Notes under the pieces: model-generated
The model's input: only the letters and a program-made list of their open reading frames with translations
Databases searched by the model: none
Told to the model about the DNA's origin: nothing
Program-made: the position numbers and the translations under genes
Shown here: positions 18,727 through 28,136 of the stretch, piece by piece
Layout of the letters: every line of letters begins with the position of its first letter
Position numbering within the stretch: position 1 is the stretch's first letter
Assembly: GCF_900143065.1 (NCBI RefSeq)
Contig: NZ_FRCX01000003.1
Span: forward strand, 248,001-312,000
DNA from: Duganella sacchari
GTDB lineage: Bacteria > Pseudomonadota > Gammaproteobacteria > Burkholderiales > Burkholderiaceae_D
Direction: 5' to 3'
DNA length: 64,000 bases

Positions 18727-18841
18727 ATTGCGCTCCGTTATAAAGACGCCATTCTACGCGTTAAAAACGATTGACCACGGACTGCGTTTCATCGGACTAT
18801 TTCGAGTTGTTGGAATAGCCAGGAATAACCAGGAACAGCAG

Positions 18842-19504
18842 ATGAGCGTACGCATTGAAGAATCGTGGAAGCAGCAGTTGCAAGCGGAGTTTGAACAGCC
18901 GTACTGGCAATCCCTGACTGCGTTTGTGCGTGCCGAATATGCGGCCACGCAGTGCTGCCCGGCCGGCAAAAACATCTTCCGCGCGTTCGACCTCACGCCG
19001 TTCAGTGATGTGAAGGTGGTGATACTTGGGCAGGACCCGTATCACACGCCCGGTGCGGCGATGGGCTTCTGCTTCTCGGTCCCGGACGGCAATCGCCCGC
19101 AACCGAGCTTGCAGAACATCTTCCAGGAACTGCATAACGACCTTGGCCTCGACCGCCGCCAGACGGATCTCAGCGACTGGGCGCAGCAAGGCGTGTTCCT
19201 GTTGAACAGCGTACTGACGGTGCGCGCGCGTGAAGCGGGCTCGCACGCCAACAAGGGCTGGGAGACTTTTACCGACAGCGCTATCCGCCACCTGTCGCAG
19301 CAGCGCGAGAACATCGTCTTCATTTTGTGGGGCAGCTATGCCATCGCCAAACGCGCGCTGATCGACAGCCGCAAGCATCTGGTGATTACGTCGCCTCACC
19401 CATCGCCATTCTCCGCGCACAAAGGCTTCTTCGGCAGCAAACCGTTTTCACGCGCGAATGACTACCTCGCTGCAAACGGTCAAAGCCCGATCCACTGGGC
19501 CTGA
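18842..19504 (+). CDS. ung: uracil-DNA glycosylase, family 1
   Basis: Removes uracil from DNA in base excision repair. It has 220 residues with the water-activating motif GQDPYH (Asp65), NIFQEL, the uracil-binding segment VFLLNSVLTV and HPSPFSAHKGF, the leucine-loop region. The start at 18842 fits the family. A short imperfect direct repeat (AATAGCCAGG/AATAACCAGG, 18814-18833) lies just upstream. Its 3' end overlaps the convergent HupE gene by 25 bp. Confidence 0.97.
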   Translation: MSVRIEESWKQQLQAEFEQPYWQSLTAFVRAEYAATQCCPAGKNIFRAFDLTPFSDVKVVILGQDPYHTPGAAMGFCFSVPDGNRPQPSLQNIFQELHNDLGLDRRQTDLSDWAQQGVFLLNSVLTVRAREAGSHANKGWETFTDSAIRHLSQQRENIVFILWGSYAIAKRALIDSRKHLVITSPHPSPFSAHKGFFGSKPFSRANDYLAANGQSPIHWA

Positions 19505-20592
19505 ACATCAAACGCGCGTTCGACGAACCACACCACCGCCACCAACGCAATCAGGGTTGATCCAGCGGTCAGCAAGCGGCGGTAAAACCAGGTGTGCCGC
19601 AGCCAGAACGCCAATGGCAGAAACGCCGCCACGATGCATAGCTGACCGATCTCCACACCCAGATTGAAGCCGAACAGGCTGGCCAGCAGCGCCCCTTTCG
19701 GCAGCCCGAGGTCGATGAGTACACTGGCAAAGCCGAAACCGTGGATCAGGCCAAAGCCGAATGCCGCCCATGGCCGCCGTCCGCGAAACAGCGGGTAGAG
19801 GTTATTCACCGCTGCCAGGATCACCGAGGCGGCAATCGCCGATTCCACCAGCCGCGAAGGCAGCGATATCAGCGACAAACTGGCCAGCGTCAGTGTCAGC
19901 GAGTGTGCCAGCGTGAAGGCAGTCACCACTTTCAGCACGTCGATGAAGGCACCGCGCAGATTATCGGCCGGCGCCGCCAGCATGACCGCTGGCAGCAGCA
20001 AGGACAGCAGGAACAGGATGTGGTCGTAGCCGATCCAGATGTGCCACACGCCGTCTTTGACGTAGGCGCTGAATTGCTGCAATTGGTCGGGCGCCGCCAG
20101 GCGCAGGCGTTGCTGCGCATGGGCGGGTTCGAAGATCGCTGTGGAGGTAAGGCCGTCATGCGTCAGCCGCAGCAAGCCTTTGTGCTGGGGATCGAGGTCC
20201 GCAAACAGGTGGTAGCGGATGTCCAGCGTCGTCAACGGCGCCGGGCACACTGCCTGGAAACGCAGCACGCTGTAAGCGCCATCGGTATGGTCATCGATCA
20301 GCTGCTGGCCGGGGATGATGCGGCAAGGGCCGGCGTCGGCGGCAATCTGCAGGTGCTCCAGTGCGTAGGCGGCAATCGCGGCATGGCGGGCCTGGATTTC
20401 GCGCCATGTCAGTTGGCCATCGTCGTCCTGATCGAGACCGATGGCGTAGTCCAGGTCACGCAGTGCGATGTCCCATTGGCCTGTAATGCGTTCACCTTGG
20501 ACATCGAGCGACAGGTAGCTGTCGCTGGGTTTGTGTGCCTGTGCGGGCAGCATGGCGCAGCACAGCAGCAGAAACAGCAGGAGACGTTTCAT
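19480..20592 (-). CDS. HupE/UreJ-type membrane protein with periplasmic domain
   Basis: A 370-residue protein with a signal peptide (MKRLLLFLLLCCAMLPAQAH), a periplasmic N-terminal domain holding an EF-hand-like loop DQDDDGQLTWRE (about 55-66), and six or so C-terminal membrane helices starting at HIWIGYDHILFLLSLLLP. The GYDHILFL motif and later FGLIHGFGFA histidines mark the HupE/UreJ type 2 family, linked to nickel or cobalt handling. It overlaps the TPR gene by 4 bp and ends the DUF4331 operon. The metal is an inference from family members. Confidence 0.85.
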   Translation of the reverse strand: MKRLLLFLLLCCAMLPAQAHKPSDSYLSLDVQGERITGQWDIALRDLDYAIGLDQDDDGQLTWREIQARHAAIAAYALEHLQIAADAGPCRIIPGQQLIDDHTDGAYSVLRFQAVCPAPLTTLDIRYHLFADLDPQHKGLLRLTHDGLTSTAIFEPAHAQQRLRLAAPDQLQQFSAYVKDGVWHIWIGYDHILFLLSLLLPAVMLAAPADNLRGAFIDVLKVVTAFTLAHSLTLTLASLSLISLPSRLVESAIAASVILAAVNNLYPLFRGRRPWAAFGFGLIHGFGFASVLIDLGLPKGALLASLFGFNLGVEIGQLCIVAAFLPLAFWLRHTWFYRRLLTAGSTLIALVAVVWFVERAFDVQAQWIGL

Positions 20593-21761
20593 GATGTCCC
20601 CACTTTCAGCTGGCGGATCAGGCGTGCGGCCATTGCGTCCTCGGTGTGATGCTGGTTGACCCAGTCGAGCACTGGCTTGGCTGCGGCGGTGTCGCGTGCC
20701 TGTGCTGCGGCTTCAAGATAGATGCGGATGTCGGCCGGCTCTTTTTGCACCGCCCAGTTTTTGCGCGCGAGTGCCAGTGCTGCGTTGGCGTCGTGCCGCA
20801 GCAGCAGTTCAAAGCGTGCCTGCTCGCGCTGGTGCACGGTATCGCCGCGTTGTGCTGCTGCGTCGAAGCGTGCTGCCAGTTCCTTGATGTCGGCTTGCAG
20901 GGCGCTGCTCTGGCCGGCCTGCTGCAAGGCCAGCGCGCGGCGCAGCAGCAGTGCGTCGATACGGCTTTGGTCGCGCAGCAGTGTCAATACTTCAGCGGCG
21001 CGACCTTGCTCGAGCAGGAAGTCGGCGTAAGCGCCCTGCAGGTAGCTGTCGCGTGGCTGGAGCGACAACGCTCGCCGGTAGCGCGTCTCCGCCGTGGCGC
21101 TGTCGCCGCGCCGTTGGGCCATTTCGGCCAGCAAGGTCATGGCCCATACCTGCAGCTCCACAGGCGCATTCGGGCTGCGTTCGGTGGTCAGGTCCAGCAG
21201 TTGTTCGCTGCGTTCCGCCTTGCCCGTTACCGTGCCGATGTTGGCGATACAGGTGATGGCGACCAGCTCGATCGACAAGCTGGACACCCGCGCGCAACTG
21301 GCCGTGGCGCCCGTGTAGTCGCCTTGGACTGTTTGTACTGTCGCCTGCGTCAGCCAGGCCTGCACATTGCGTGGCTCGGCTTCCAGTACGGCTTTCAAGT
21401 CGGCCAGCGCCGGTGTGAACTGGTGTGTGCTTTGCAGTAGCGTGGCGCGCAGCAGACGCACCGCTGGCGGTGGTGCTGTCTGGCTCCACCACGGCGCCAG
21501 CGCCGCCTGTGCATAGCCGAGATAGCGTGGATCGGTTTCACTGCGGGCCAATGCGATGTAGCGGCGGGCGATGGTGGTGGCCAGCGTGATGTCGTTCGGG
21601 CTGGCGTGCAGTTCGCTGCGCAGGCGCCGCAACTCCTGCTGCACCGGGTCGCCCCGGCGCGGCACGTTTTCGACCACCTGCTGGCCGTTCGTGGGAATGT
21701 AGGGCGCCGCCTGTGCCGCTGCAGTGATGCAGCAGGCCAGCGCAAGGATAATTTGATGCAT
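20589..21761 (-). CDS. exported tetratricopeptide-repeat protein
   Basis: A 390-residue protein with a signal peptide (MHQIILALACCITAAAQA) and helical repeats of TPR type across most of its length, for example AQRRGDSATAETRYRRALSLQPRDSYLQGAYADFLLEQGRAAEVL. TPR scaffolds bind other proteins, probably here in the periplasm. It is the third gene of the DUF4331-lipoprotein-TPR-HupE operon, with an ATGA overlap into hupE. No enzymatic motif is visible. Confidence 0.82.
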   Translation of the reverse strand: MHQIILALACCITAAAQAAPYIPTNGQQVVENVPRRGDPVQQELRRLRSELHASPNDITLATTIARRYIALARSETDPRYLGYAQAALAPWWSQTAPPPAVRLLRATLLQSTHQFTPALADLKAVLEAEPRNVQAWLTQATVQTVQGDYTGATASCARVSSLSIELVAITCIANIGTVTGKAERSEQLLDLTTERSPNAPVELQVWAMTLLAEMAQRRGDSATAETRYRRALSLQPRDSYLQGAYADFLLEQGRAAEVLTLLRDQSRIDALLLRRALALQQAGQSSALQADIKELAARFDAAAQRGDTVHQREQARFELLLRHDANAALALARKNWAVQKEPADIRIYLEAAAQARDTAAAKPVLDWVNQHHTEDAMAARLIRQLKVGTS

Positions 21762-21780
21762 GATGGCGCCCTCCTGGTGC

Positions 21781-22020
21781 TTACTTCACTGCGACCGGTT
21801 CAGTGTCGTCGGGTGTGGTGACGGCCACCTGGTCCGTCGCTTGCGGTTCGGCGCTGGTCTCGCTGCCATCGCCGATGACCGCCAGCACGGCAGTGACAAA
21901 TGCATCGACCATGGCGACCGGTGGTTGTGGCGTGGTGGGCGTGTCAGGTGCGGACCAGTCATGGCTGCTGCCACCGCACGCGCTCAACACCAGCAGCATA
22001 ATGAGGCTCAGGTATCTCAT
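21781..22020 (-). CDS. small lipoprotein
   Basis: A 79-residue protein with a lipoprotein signal (MRYLSLIMLLVLSACG, lipobox LSAC) and a short Thr/Pro/Asp-rich remainder. It overlaps the DUF4331 stop by 4 bp and lies 19 bp before the TPR gene. No domain is recognisable. Confidence 0.78.
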   Translation of the reverse strand: MRYLSLIMLLVLSACGGSSHDWSAPDTPTTPQPPVAMVDAFVTAVLAVIGDGSETSAEPQATDQVAVTTPDDTEPVAVK

Positions 22021-23546
22021 GGCGCCCTCCGCATCGCTTGTGCTACGGCAGCGCTTTGCGGCGAACCTGGCAGCGGCGTTTTCAGATACGGGAAGGCGGC
22101 CGTGAAGAAGCTGTCGTCAAGGTAGGCGCCATCGGTGAAGTGCAGGCCACCCGCCGGTGCATCGGTAGGAGCGCAGCCCAGGTTCAGCGTACACAGATTG
22201 CCCATCACCACACGCAGCGCGATATCCACCACGTCATCGCCAGGACGGCGGCCGTTCGGGAAGCCGGCATTGTCACCGCCGATGACGCCGAGGCGGTTTT
22301 GCTTGCCCATCGCGACCGCCGCCGTGCTGGTATTCAGGCGCAGCATTTCAGACGCGGTGACCGTAGCTGGCTGGTTCAGGCCTTTGACACCGGTGAGGAA
22401 GGTGGCCACCAGGTCGTTGCGCGGGAAGTTGGTGGGCGCCTTGGCGCCAGCACTGCCGTACAGAATTTCAATCAGCGCGGGCAGCGTTGGATTGGTCACG
22501 TAGGTGGCAAACTGGGCGTCGCCGGATGGCTTGCTGGCGTTGAAGGTGTCTTTGTCTTTGAGGCCGATCACGACTTCATTCACCAGCGGCATGCCGAGGC
22601 GCGAGACCTGCGTCCAGGCGCCGCCCTCCTTCGATGGCGTGCTGCTGTTCGGCGTTGGATTCAGCAGACGGCCCTGGCGCACGCTGGCCGTGGTCCAGCC
22701 GCCGATGACCGGATCGCTGCTGCCGGATGCGGTCAGGCAGGACGCTGCGACTTCCATCTCAATCGCGGTGACGTTCTTGTCGGCCAGGTCGTCGTGTGCG
22801 GCCTTCTCGGCATTGGCGGCAAATTCCGTGGCTGGCGCTTTGATGTTCACCAGGTCAAAGGTCTCGCCCAGGTTGACGACAAACGGGTCTTTGCGCTGGC
22901 CGACAAACACGCGCGCCGGTGTACTGCAACCGGGAATATTGACGCTGTAGACGTGCGCCGCCGCATACGCCGGGTAGTTCGGTATCGATTTATTGCCGAT
23001 ATTGTCGAGCGGCTTGTCGAAGGTGGTGCTGCCATCGGCAGCGTTGGTGACGGCGGATTTGGTGCCGGTGCGGCGGTCGCCGCGCACCACGTTGATGGTG
23101 TAGGTTTCGCGCACATTGGCGCCCGGTGCGTTAGGCGCGGCGATGGCGCCGCCGTTGATCACCAGCGGAATCGACACCTGCTTGCCCCCCACGGTCAGCT
23201 TGGTGTCCTTGTTGGTATTGGTGAAGCGGAACTGGAAGGTCAGATCTTCCTTGGCGTCGCCGTTGTTGTCGATGTGGATCTCGTACAGCGCGTTGGGATC
23301 CATGGCAAAGTAGTTGGGACCACCGTAGGCATCCTGTAGCGGTACGTAGTCGGCGATGAGTGTGATGAAGTTGGCGCGGCCCGCTTCGTAGCTGCGGAAC
23401 ATATAGAAATCGGTACCGTCGATCTTGGGGCTTTGCGTGACGAACGGTGCTTCGCGATGGCTGGACGCCAGCGCTGCCGGTAAGCAGGCGCCGGCCAGCA
23501 AGCCTGCAATGGCAAGGCGTGCTGTGTGGTGGGTAATGGTTTGCAT
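22017..23546 (-). CDS. exported DUF4331 protein
   Basis: A 509-residue exported protein of the DUF4331 family, recognised by SSHREAPFVTQSPKIDGTDFYMFRSYE after the signal peptide and by the NALYEIHIDNNGDAKEDLTFQFRF segment. The role of the family is unknown. The ATG at 23546 has GGAGGAAG upstream; the open frame before it is not used. It heads a four-gene operon with tight overlaps and has an ECF-type promoter-like element 48 bp upstream, shared with the adjacent TonB receptor. Confidence 0.9.
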   Translation of the reverse strand: MQTITHHTARLAIAGLLAGACLPAALASSHREAPFVTQSPKIDGTDFYMFRSYEAGRANFITLIADYVPLQDAYGGPNYFAMDPNALYEIHIDNNGDAKEDLTFQFRFTNTNKDTKLTVGGKQVSIPLVINGGAIAAPNAPGANVRETYTINVVRGDRRTGTKSAVTNAADGSTTFDKPLDNIGNKSIPNYPAYAAAHVYSVNIPGCSTPARVFVGQRKDPFVVNLGETFDLVNIKAPATEFAANAEKAAHDDLADKNVTAIEMEVAASCLTASGSSDPVIGGWTTASVRQGRLLNPTPNSSTPSKEGGAWTQVSRLGMPLVNEVVIGLKDKDTFNASKPSGDAQFATYVTNPTLPALIEILYGSAGAKAPTNFPRNDLVATFLTGVKGLNQPATVTASEMLRLNTSTAAVAMGKQNRLGVIGGDNAGFPNGRRPGDDVVDIALRVVMGNLCTLNLGCAPTDAPAGGLHFTDGAYLDDSFFTAAFPYLKTPLPGSPQSAAVAQAMRRAP

Positions 23547-23594
23547 CTCGCTTCCTCCGAATGGGTGGACTTTCTGTGGGTACTGCAAGGCTGA

Positions 23595-23623
23595 TATACG
23601 CGGCGCGTGGTGCGTCAGATTCA
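23595..23623 (-). promoter_or_regulatory. putative ECF sigma promoter of the DUF4331 operon
   Basis: Read on the minus strand: TGAATC, 17 bp, CGTATA, about 48 bp before the DUF4331 ATG. The same pair of hexamers with the same 17-bp spacer lies before the TonB receptor gene. Both are preceded by GAAT(T)C-like bases. The likely user is the ECF sigma encoded at 25841. Confidence 0.6.
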
Positions 23624-23665
23624 GATTCGATAAGATTTATTTTTTGGACTGATTTTCAGAAGAGT

Positions 23666-25678
23666 TCAGAAGTTGTGGCTGAGCGTTAAACGCAGCGTGC
23701 GTGGCTCAACAGGATGGAAGTGCACGTCACTCACGCCTTCTGCCGGCTCGCCTGCCAGCCGCGAGGTGTAGAGGTAGTCGATATCGCTGGCGCGGCGGTT
23801 AAACAGATTGAAGCCGTCCAGCGTGAGCCGCGTGCGGCGGTTGAGCTGATAACCGATGCGGCCATATGCCAGCGTGGTCGCGGCCGAGCGCACGCTGTTG
23901 TCTTCCATCAGCGGCCGCTGGCCGAAGTAGCGCAGCTCAAGGCCGCCAAACCAGCGGCCGATGTCCTTGACGGTCACGCCAAACGACGCCACCTTGTTGA
24001 GCGCCTCCGGCACGTAGTTGCCGGCCGGGTCGCTGTCGCGATAGCGCGCACGCGAGGCGGACAGGTCGAGATCAAACAGCAGCCATGGTGCGGCAATATA
24101 GTGGTTGCTCCATTCCACACCGGTGCGGCGGCTGGCACGGCTGGCTTCCGTCTGGCCGCTGTCGCCCGCGTAGACCAGTTCCGAATCGATATCCAGCGCC
24201 CACAGCGAGAACGAACTTTGCAGGCCGGGCAGCCAGCTGCTACGCACGCCCAGTTCAGCGCCGCGTGTGCCGACCAGCGGCGGTGCGGGCGCCGGCCCGG
24301 TGACGCCGCGCGCATCGTTGCTGTGGAAGCCTGCGCCGTAGTTGATGAAGTATTCGGTGTCACGCCATGGCCCGAATATCAGCGACAGCTTGGGTGAAAA
24401 TTTGTGCGCGCTGGCGCGGTCGTCGTTGACCTTGAAGCGGTAGGCGTCATAGCGCAAGCCGGCGATGCTGCGCAGTGACGGCGTCCAGTAGCTGGTGTTT
24501 TCCGCATACAGGCCAAGGCTGGCTTCATCGACCCGGTCTTCGCGCACGGTGCTGAGACGCTGGCGCGCTGCGGTCGCGTACAGGCCGATGGGCGCGATAT
24601 GGTCGTAGCGTGTTTCGACCCCCAGCTTGTTGCGCATGTCGATGCCGCCGATCTGGCTCAACCACGCCTGGCTGGCGCTGGCGCCACCCACGGTACGGCG
24701 TTCGCTTTGCTGGAACTGGTCGCCGTTGACCGGATCGTTGAGCAGGTAGGTGAAGTTGCTATACAGCTCCAGGCTCGAATGCAGCAGATAGGCGGAAGCT
24801 TCGGTGATGCGGTCGCTGTCGCGGCGGTGCATGTTCCAGGCCAGGCTGGTGCGCGCGGTGTCGCCACCATCGCTGGGATCAATGCCGCCAAAGCGGTCGA
24901 TCAGGCCTGACTGCACGGCGCGCAATGGCACCTGGTCGGTGGCGTTCCAGCGGTTGCGGTAGGCCATGGCGGTGATGCTATAGCCGTTCTGCGCGTCGCC
25001 GTGGCTGTAGCGCAGCGTGGCGCTGTACTTGCGGACCTGCTCCGGCGTCTGCCACGGGCCGTTGTTGCGGCTGAGTTCCAGTCCATATAGCAGCGTGCCG
25101 TCGGCGGCGGCAAAAGAGTCGGCCAGCACGCCGCGCTGGTAGCCGTAGCTGCCCACGGTCAGGCTGGCGATGCCCTGCTTTAGCTGGTCGCTGAGGCGGA
25201 TATGGGCCGCGCCGGCCGAGGAGAAGTCGCCTTCGTCGGCAAAGTAACTGCCTTTTTTGTAGTCGATGCGCTGCACCAGTTCCGGTATCAGAAAATTGAG
25301 ATCGGAATAACCCTGGCCATGGGCGTTGCTGCGCATGTTGACGGGGACGCCGTCGACCCAGGTAGCAAAGTCGGTGCCGTGGTCCAGATTGAAACCGCGC
25401 AGGAAGTACTGGTTGGCCTTGCCGTCGCCACTGTGCTGGGTGACGATCATGCCGGGCACGAATTCCAGCAGCTCGCCGGTGCGCAGCGCCGGACGGTTGG
25501 CAATCAGGTTGGCAGTGACTGTGCCCTGGCTGGCCGCGTCGGTGGTGCCGATGGCGTTGTCGTAATGGCCCAACACTGTCACGCTGGCCAGCGCCGCATC
25601 GCCTTCGGCTGCCGTGGCAGCGTCGAGCAGTGCGCAGCCCAGGGCCAGCACGGCGCCCGCTGTGTATTTGCAGATCAT
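23666..25678 (-). CDS. TonB-dependent outer membrane receptor
   Basis: A 670-residue receptor with a signal peptide, an N-terminal TonB-box-like ASVTVLG, a plug domain (ELLEFVPGMIVTQHSGDGKANQYFLRGFN, VDGVPVNMRS) and a 22-strand-type barrel ending in LTLSHNF with terminal Phe. It has no N-terminal signalling extension, so it is not a FecA-type transducer even though a sigma/anti-sigma pair lies next door. The substrate is unknown; the neighbouring HupE-type permease suggests a metal or metal chelate. Confidence 0.92.
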   Translation of the reverse strand: MICKYTAGAVLALGCALLDAATAAEGDAALASVTVLGHYDNAIGTTDAASQGTVTANLIANRPALRTGELLEFVPGMIVTQHSGDGKANQYFLRGFNLDHGTDFATWVDGVPVNMRSNAHGQGYSDLNFLIPELVQRIDYKKGSYFADEGDFSSAGAAHIRLSDQLKQGIASLTVGSYGYQRGVLADSFAAADGTLLYGLELSRNNGPWQTPEQVRKYSATLRYSHGDAQNGYSITAMAYRNRWNATDQVPLRAVQSGLIDRFGGIDPSDGGDTARTSLAWNMHRRDSDRITEASAYLLHSSLELYSNFTYLLNDPVNGDQFQQSERRTVGGASASQAWLSQIGGIDMRNKLGVETRYDHIAPIGLYATAARQRLSTVREDRVDEASLGLYAENTSYWTPSLRSIAGLRYDAYRFKVNDDRASAHKFSPKLSLIFGPWRDTEYFINYGAGFHSNDARGVTGPAPAPPLVGTRGAELGVRSSWLPGLQSSFSLWALDIDSELVYAGDSGQTEASRASRRTGVEWSNHYIAAPWLLFDLDLSASRARYRDSDPAGNYVPEALNKVASFGVTVKDIGRWFGGLELRYFGQRPLMEDNSVRSAATTLAYGRIGYQLNRRTRLTLDGFNLFNRRASDIDYLYTSRLAGEPAEGVSDVHFHPVEPRTLRLTLSHNF

Positions 25679-25723
25679 GTCATCCTCGCGTAGGTCTTGC
25701 TGATTGCTTCATGTTGTCAGCCA

Positions 25724-25752
25724 TATACGCGGGCGGCCCGGCGCCGGATTCA
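25724..25752 (-). promoter_or_regulatory. putative ECF sigma promoter of the TonB receptor gene
   Basis: Minus strand: TGAATC, 17 bp, CGTATA, about 45 bp before the receptor ATG. It is the partner of the element at 23595-23623. The spacers differ in sequence while both hexamers and the flanking CTGAATC and CGTATAT bases are kept, as expected for a promoter rather than a copied repeat. Confidence 0.6.
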
Positions 25753-25840
25753 GAATTCTTTCGTGCTTCAGCGGTAATATGGTAATTTGCACACGCTTGA
25801 GGTTTCTCCCATTACGCAGCTCTAACCGACAAGGCAAGCA

Positions 25841-26428
25841 GTGTCCGACGCCCATACCCTCGATCCGCAACAACTCCGCACCTGGCTGAATGGCGCTGCC
25901 CATCGCGATGCGGCCGCCTTCCGTTCTCTTTACGAAGCGACGTCAGCGAAACTGTTTGGCTTCGCGCTGCGTATATTGGTTAAGCGCGAACTGGCCGAGG
26001 AAGTACTGCAGGAGAGTTTCGTCGCGATCTGGCATAACGCCGGCAGCTATCAAAGCCATCTGGCTGCACCGATGACGTGGATGACCACCATCGTGCGCAA
26101 CAAGGCTTACGATCTGCTCCGCCGCAGCGATGATGCCGTCGAAATTGACAGCGACCAGTTTGACGCCGAAGTGATGAATGCTCTCCAAGACCCTGCTGCT
26201 ACGCCCATCGAGGCACTGACCATGAGCCGTGACGCCAAGGCGCTGGCTTACTGCATGTCCGCGCTGGAAGGCATGCACCGCCAGGTGCTGGGGCTGGCCT
26301 TCTTCCATGATTTGTCGCACAGCGAAGTGGCGCAGCAGATGGCGCTGCCGATTGGCACGGTCAAGACCTGGATACGGCGTAGCCTGGAACGCTTGAAGAC
26401 CTGCCTGGCGAAAGGAGACCGCGCATGA
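25841..26428 (+). CDS. ECF RNA polymerase sigma factor
   Basis: A 195-residue sigma factor. Region 2 is [30 protein letters not shown], then [16 protein letters not shown]; region 4 is [45 protein letters not shown]. It resembles the SigK/RskA-linked ECF group. The start is GTG at 25841 with AAGG upstream. ATGA overlap with the anti-sigma gene shows coupling. It is divergent from the TonB receptor, whose promoter it may recognise. Confidence 0.93.
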   Translation: MSDAHTLDPQQLRTWLNGAAHRDAAAFRSLYEATSAKLFGFALRILVKRELAEEVLQESFVAIWHNAGSYQSHLAAPMTWMTTIVRNKAYDLLRRSDDAVEIDSDQFDAEVMNALQDPAATPIEALTMSRDAKALAYCMSALEGMHRQVLGLAFFHDLSHSEVAQQMALPIGTVKTWIRRSLERLKTCLAKGDRA

Positions 26429-27120
26429 ATATCCGCGACAACGCTCCTTTGCGTGACAAGCTGGCGGCCGAATATGTGCTTGGCACGCTGAAGGGCGGCG
26501 CACGCCGCCGCTTTGAAGGCCATCTGCATAATGATGCCGCGCTGCGCCAGCTCACCGCTGAATGGCAGGACCGCCTGGTGCCGATGGCGCAATTCGCCAC
26601 CGCGCAGCAGCCGCGCAAGCAGGTGTGGAGCGAGATTGAACGCCGCCTGAACCTGCGCCCTGCGCAGCGCCCGTCGTGGTTTGAGTCGCTGAACTTCTGG
26701 CGTTCGCTGGGTCTGGCGTCGACGGCGGTGGCGGCCTTGCTGGTCATGGTTATCGGCACCCGCGTGCTGCAGGCGCCGCAGCTGGATTATGTCGCCACGC
26801 TGACGGACGACAAGGCGCAAACCGCACTGCTGCTGACGGGCGATAGCAGCCACAAGGCGCTGACGGTGCGCCTGGTCGGCAATGCGCCGGTGGCCAGCGA
26901 CAAGACGCTGCAGCTGTGGGCTGTGCCTAAGCAGGGCAATCCACGTTCGCTGGGCCTGCTGGCGGATCGCGGAGAGGTTAAACTGGCGTTGACCAGCAGT
27001 GCTATCGGCGACGACGTCGCGGTGCTGGCTGTTTCGCTGGAGCCGAAAGGCGGCTCTCCTGATCCGAATGGTCCTACCGGCCCTATCCTCTACAAGGGCG
27101 CGTGGGTCCGCGTAATGTAA
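26425..27120 (+). CDS. RskA-type anti-sigma factor
   Basis: A 231-residue single-pass membrane protein. The N-terminal cytoplasmic domain ([41 protein letters not shown]) is the anti-sigma domain of the RskA family; it lacks the His-x3-Cys-x2-Cys zinc motif. A membrane helix (about residues 93-112) leads to a periplasmic domain with the RskA-like segment [20 protein letters not shown]. It overlaps the sigma gene by 4 bp and should hold that factor inactive. Confidence 0.9.
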   Translation: MNIRDNAPLRDKLAAEYVLGTLKGGARRRFEGHLHNDAALRQLTAEWQDRLVPMAQFATAQQPRKQVWSEIERRLNLRPAQRPSWFESLNFWRSLGLASTAVAALLVMVIGTRVLQAPQLDYVATLTDDKAQTALLLTGDSSHKALTVRLVGNAPVASDKTLQLWAVPKQGNPRSLGLLADRGEVKLALTSSAIGDDVAVLAVSLEPKGGSPDPNGPTGPILYKGAWVRVM

Positions 27121-27132
27121 AGAGAATTGAAT

Positions 27133-27555
27133 ATGGATGCTAGCAAATTCACCGTCGATTACTTCAACCAGTTCGGCAAGGGCACGCTGCCTGATTATCT
27201 GGGCATCATCATCACGTCCGTCAAGGAAGGCGAGATCGTGGCGGAGTTCACCGTCACCGGCAATCATCTTGCACCCAATGGTTTTCTGCATGCAGGCAGC
27301 GTGGTCACGCTGGCTGACACGGCTTGCGGCTATGCGTGCTTCTCGCACCTGCCGGAAGGCGCGCAGAACTTTACTACCATCGAGCTGAAATCGAATCACC
27401 TCGGCACCGCGCGTGAAGGCACGGTGATGGCGACGGCCAGCCTGGTGCACCAGGGCCGCACGACGCAGGTGTGGGATGCGACGGTGACCAACAAGGCCAC
27501 TGGCAAAACAATAGCGTTGTTCCGCTGCACCCAAATGATTTTGTATCCCAAGTAA
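27133..27555 (+). CDS. PaaI-family hotdog thioesterase
   Basis: A 140-residue hotdog-fold protein with the PaaI pattern: GNHLAPNGFLHAGSVVTLADTACGYA (catalytic Asn/Gly/His region and Asp), then FTTIELKSNHLGTAREG. It probably cleaves an acyl- or phenylacyl-CoA. It follows the anti-sigma gene after 12 bp, so it may be in the same transcript, although nothing in the protein links it to envelope stress. ATG 27133 is used rather than TTG 27127. Confidence 0.88.
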   Translation: MDASKFTVDYFNQFGKGTLPDYLGIIITSVKEGEIVAEFTVTGNHLAPNGFLHAGSVVTLADTACGYACFSHLPEGAQNFTTIELKSNHLGTAREGTVMATASLVHQGRTTQVWDATVTNKATGKTIALFRCTQMILYPK

Positions 27556-27643
27556 AATCGCGGAGTTTTAAACTGATCTGATAAATTGCAGTAAAGCCTA
27601 GCCCCCGCTGAATTCTCTTTATCGTTTTTTCACAAGGACTGAT

Positions 27644-28117
27644 ATGAAAAAATTCATCAAGCTGGTTAGCTGCAGCCTGTTGCTGGCGTCCTCGCTGGCA
27701 ATGGCGCAAACACCCTACACCGAGGACTCTACTTATCAAGGACTGGGGGGCAAGGAAGGGATCAAGAAGATTACCGATACCTTCGTCACCCTGATCACCA
27801 CCGATCCCCGCATCAAGGACAGCTTCACTGACTTCGACATGAAGCAGCTGAATGTGCGCTTGCAGGAGCAGTTCTGCGAGTTCGCTGGCGGGCCATGCAA
27901 ATACACTGGCAAATATCACGACAAGGCCATGGAAGGCGTCGGGCCGGTGCGCGATATGAAGACCGTGCACCAGGATCTGCAAATCACCAATGCCATGTTC
28001 AACGCCCTGGCTGAAGACTTACAAATCGCGATGGAGCAGCACAATGTTCCAAGTAGCGTCGCGCTCAAGCTGATTGCCAAACTCGCGCCGATGCAACGCG
28101 ACATTGTGACCAAATAA
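27644..28117 (+). CDS. exported group 1 truncated hemoglobin
   Basis: A 157-residue protein with a signal peptide (MKKFIKLVSCSLLLASSLAMAQ) followed by a truncated globin: YQGLGGKEGIKKITDTFVTLITTDPRIKDSF, then CEFAGGPCKYTGK and the proximal-histidine segment MKTVHQDLQITNAMFNALAEDL. Most truncated globins are cytoplasmic; the signal peptide predicts a periplasmic one. Roles in NO or oxygen chemistry are inferences. A DUF3034 gene follows after 19 bp, suggesting an operon. Confidence 0.9.
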   Translation: MKKFIKLVSCSLLLASSLAMAQTPYTEDSTYQGLGGKEGIKKITDTFVTLITTDPRIKDSFTDFDMKQLNVRLQEQFCEFAGGPCKYTGKYHDKAMEGVGPVRDMKTVHQDLQITNAMFNALAEDLQIAMEQHNVPSSVALKLIAKLAPMQRDIVTK

Positions 28118-28136
28118 GTCCGCCAGGAGTAGAACA

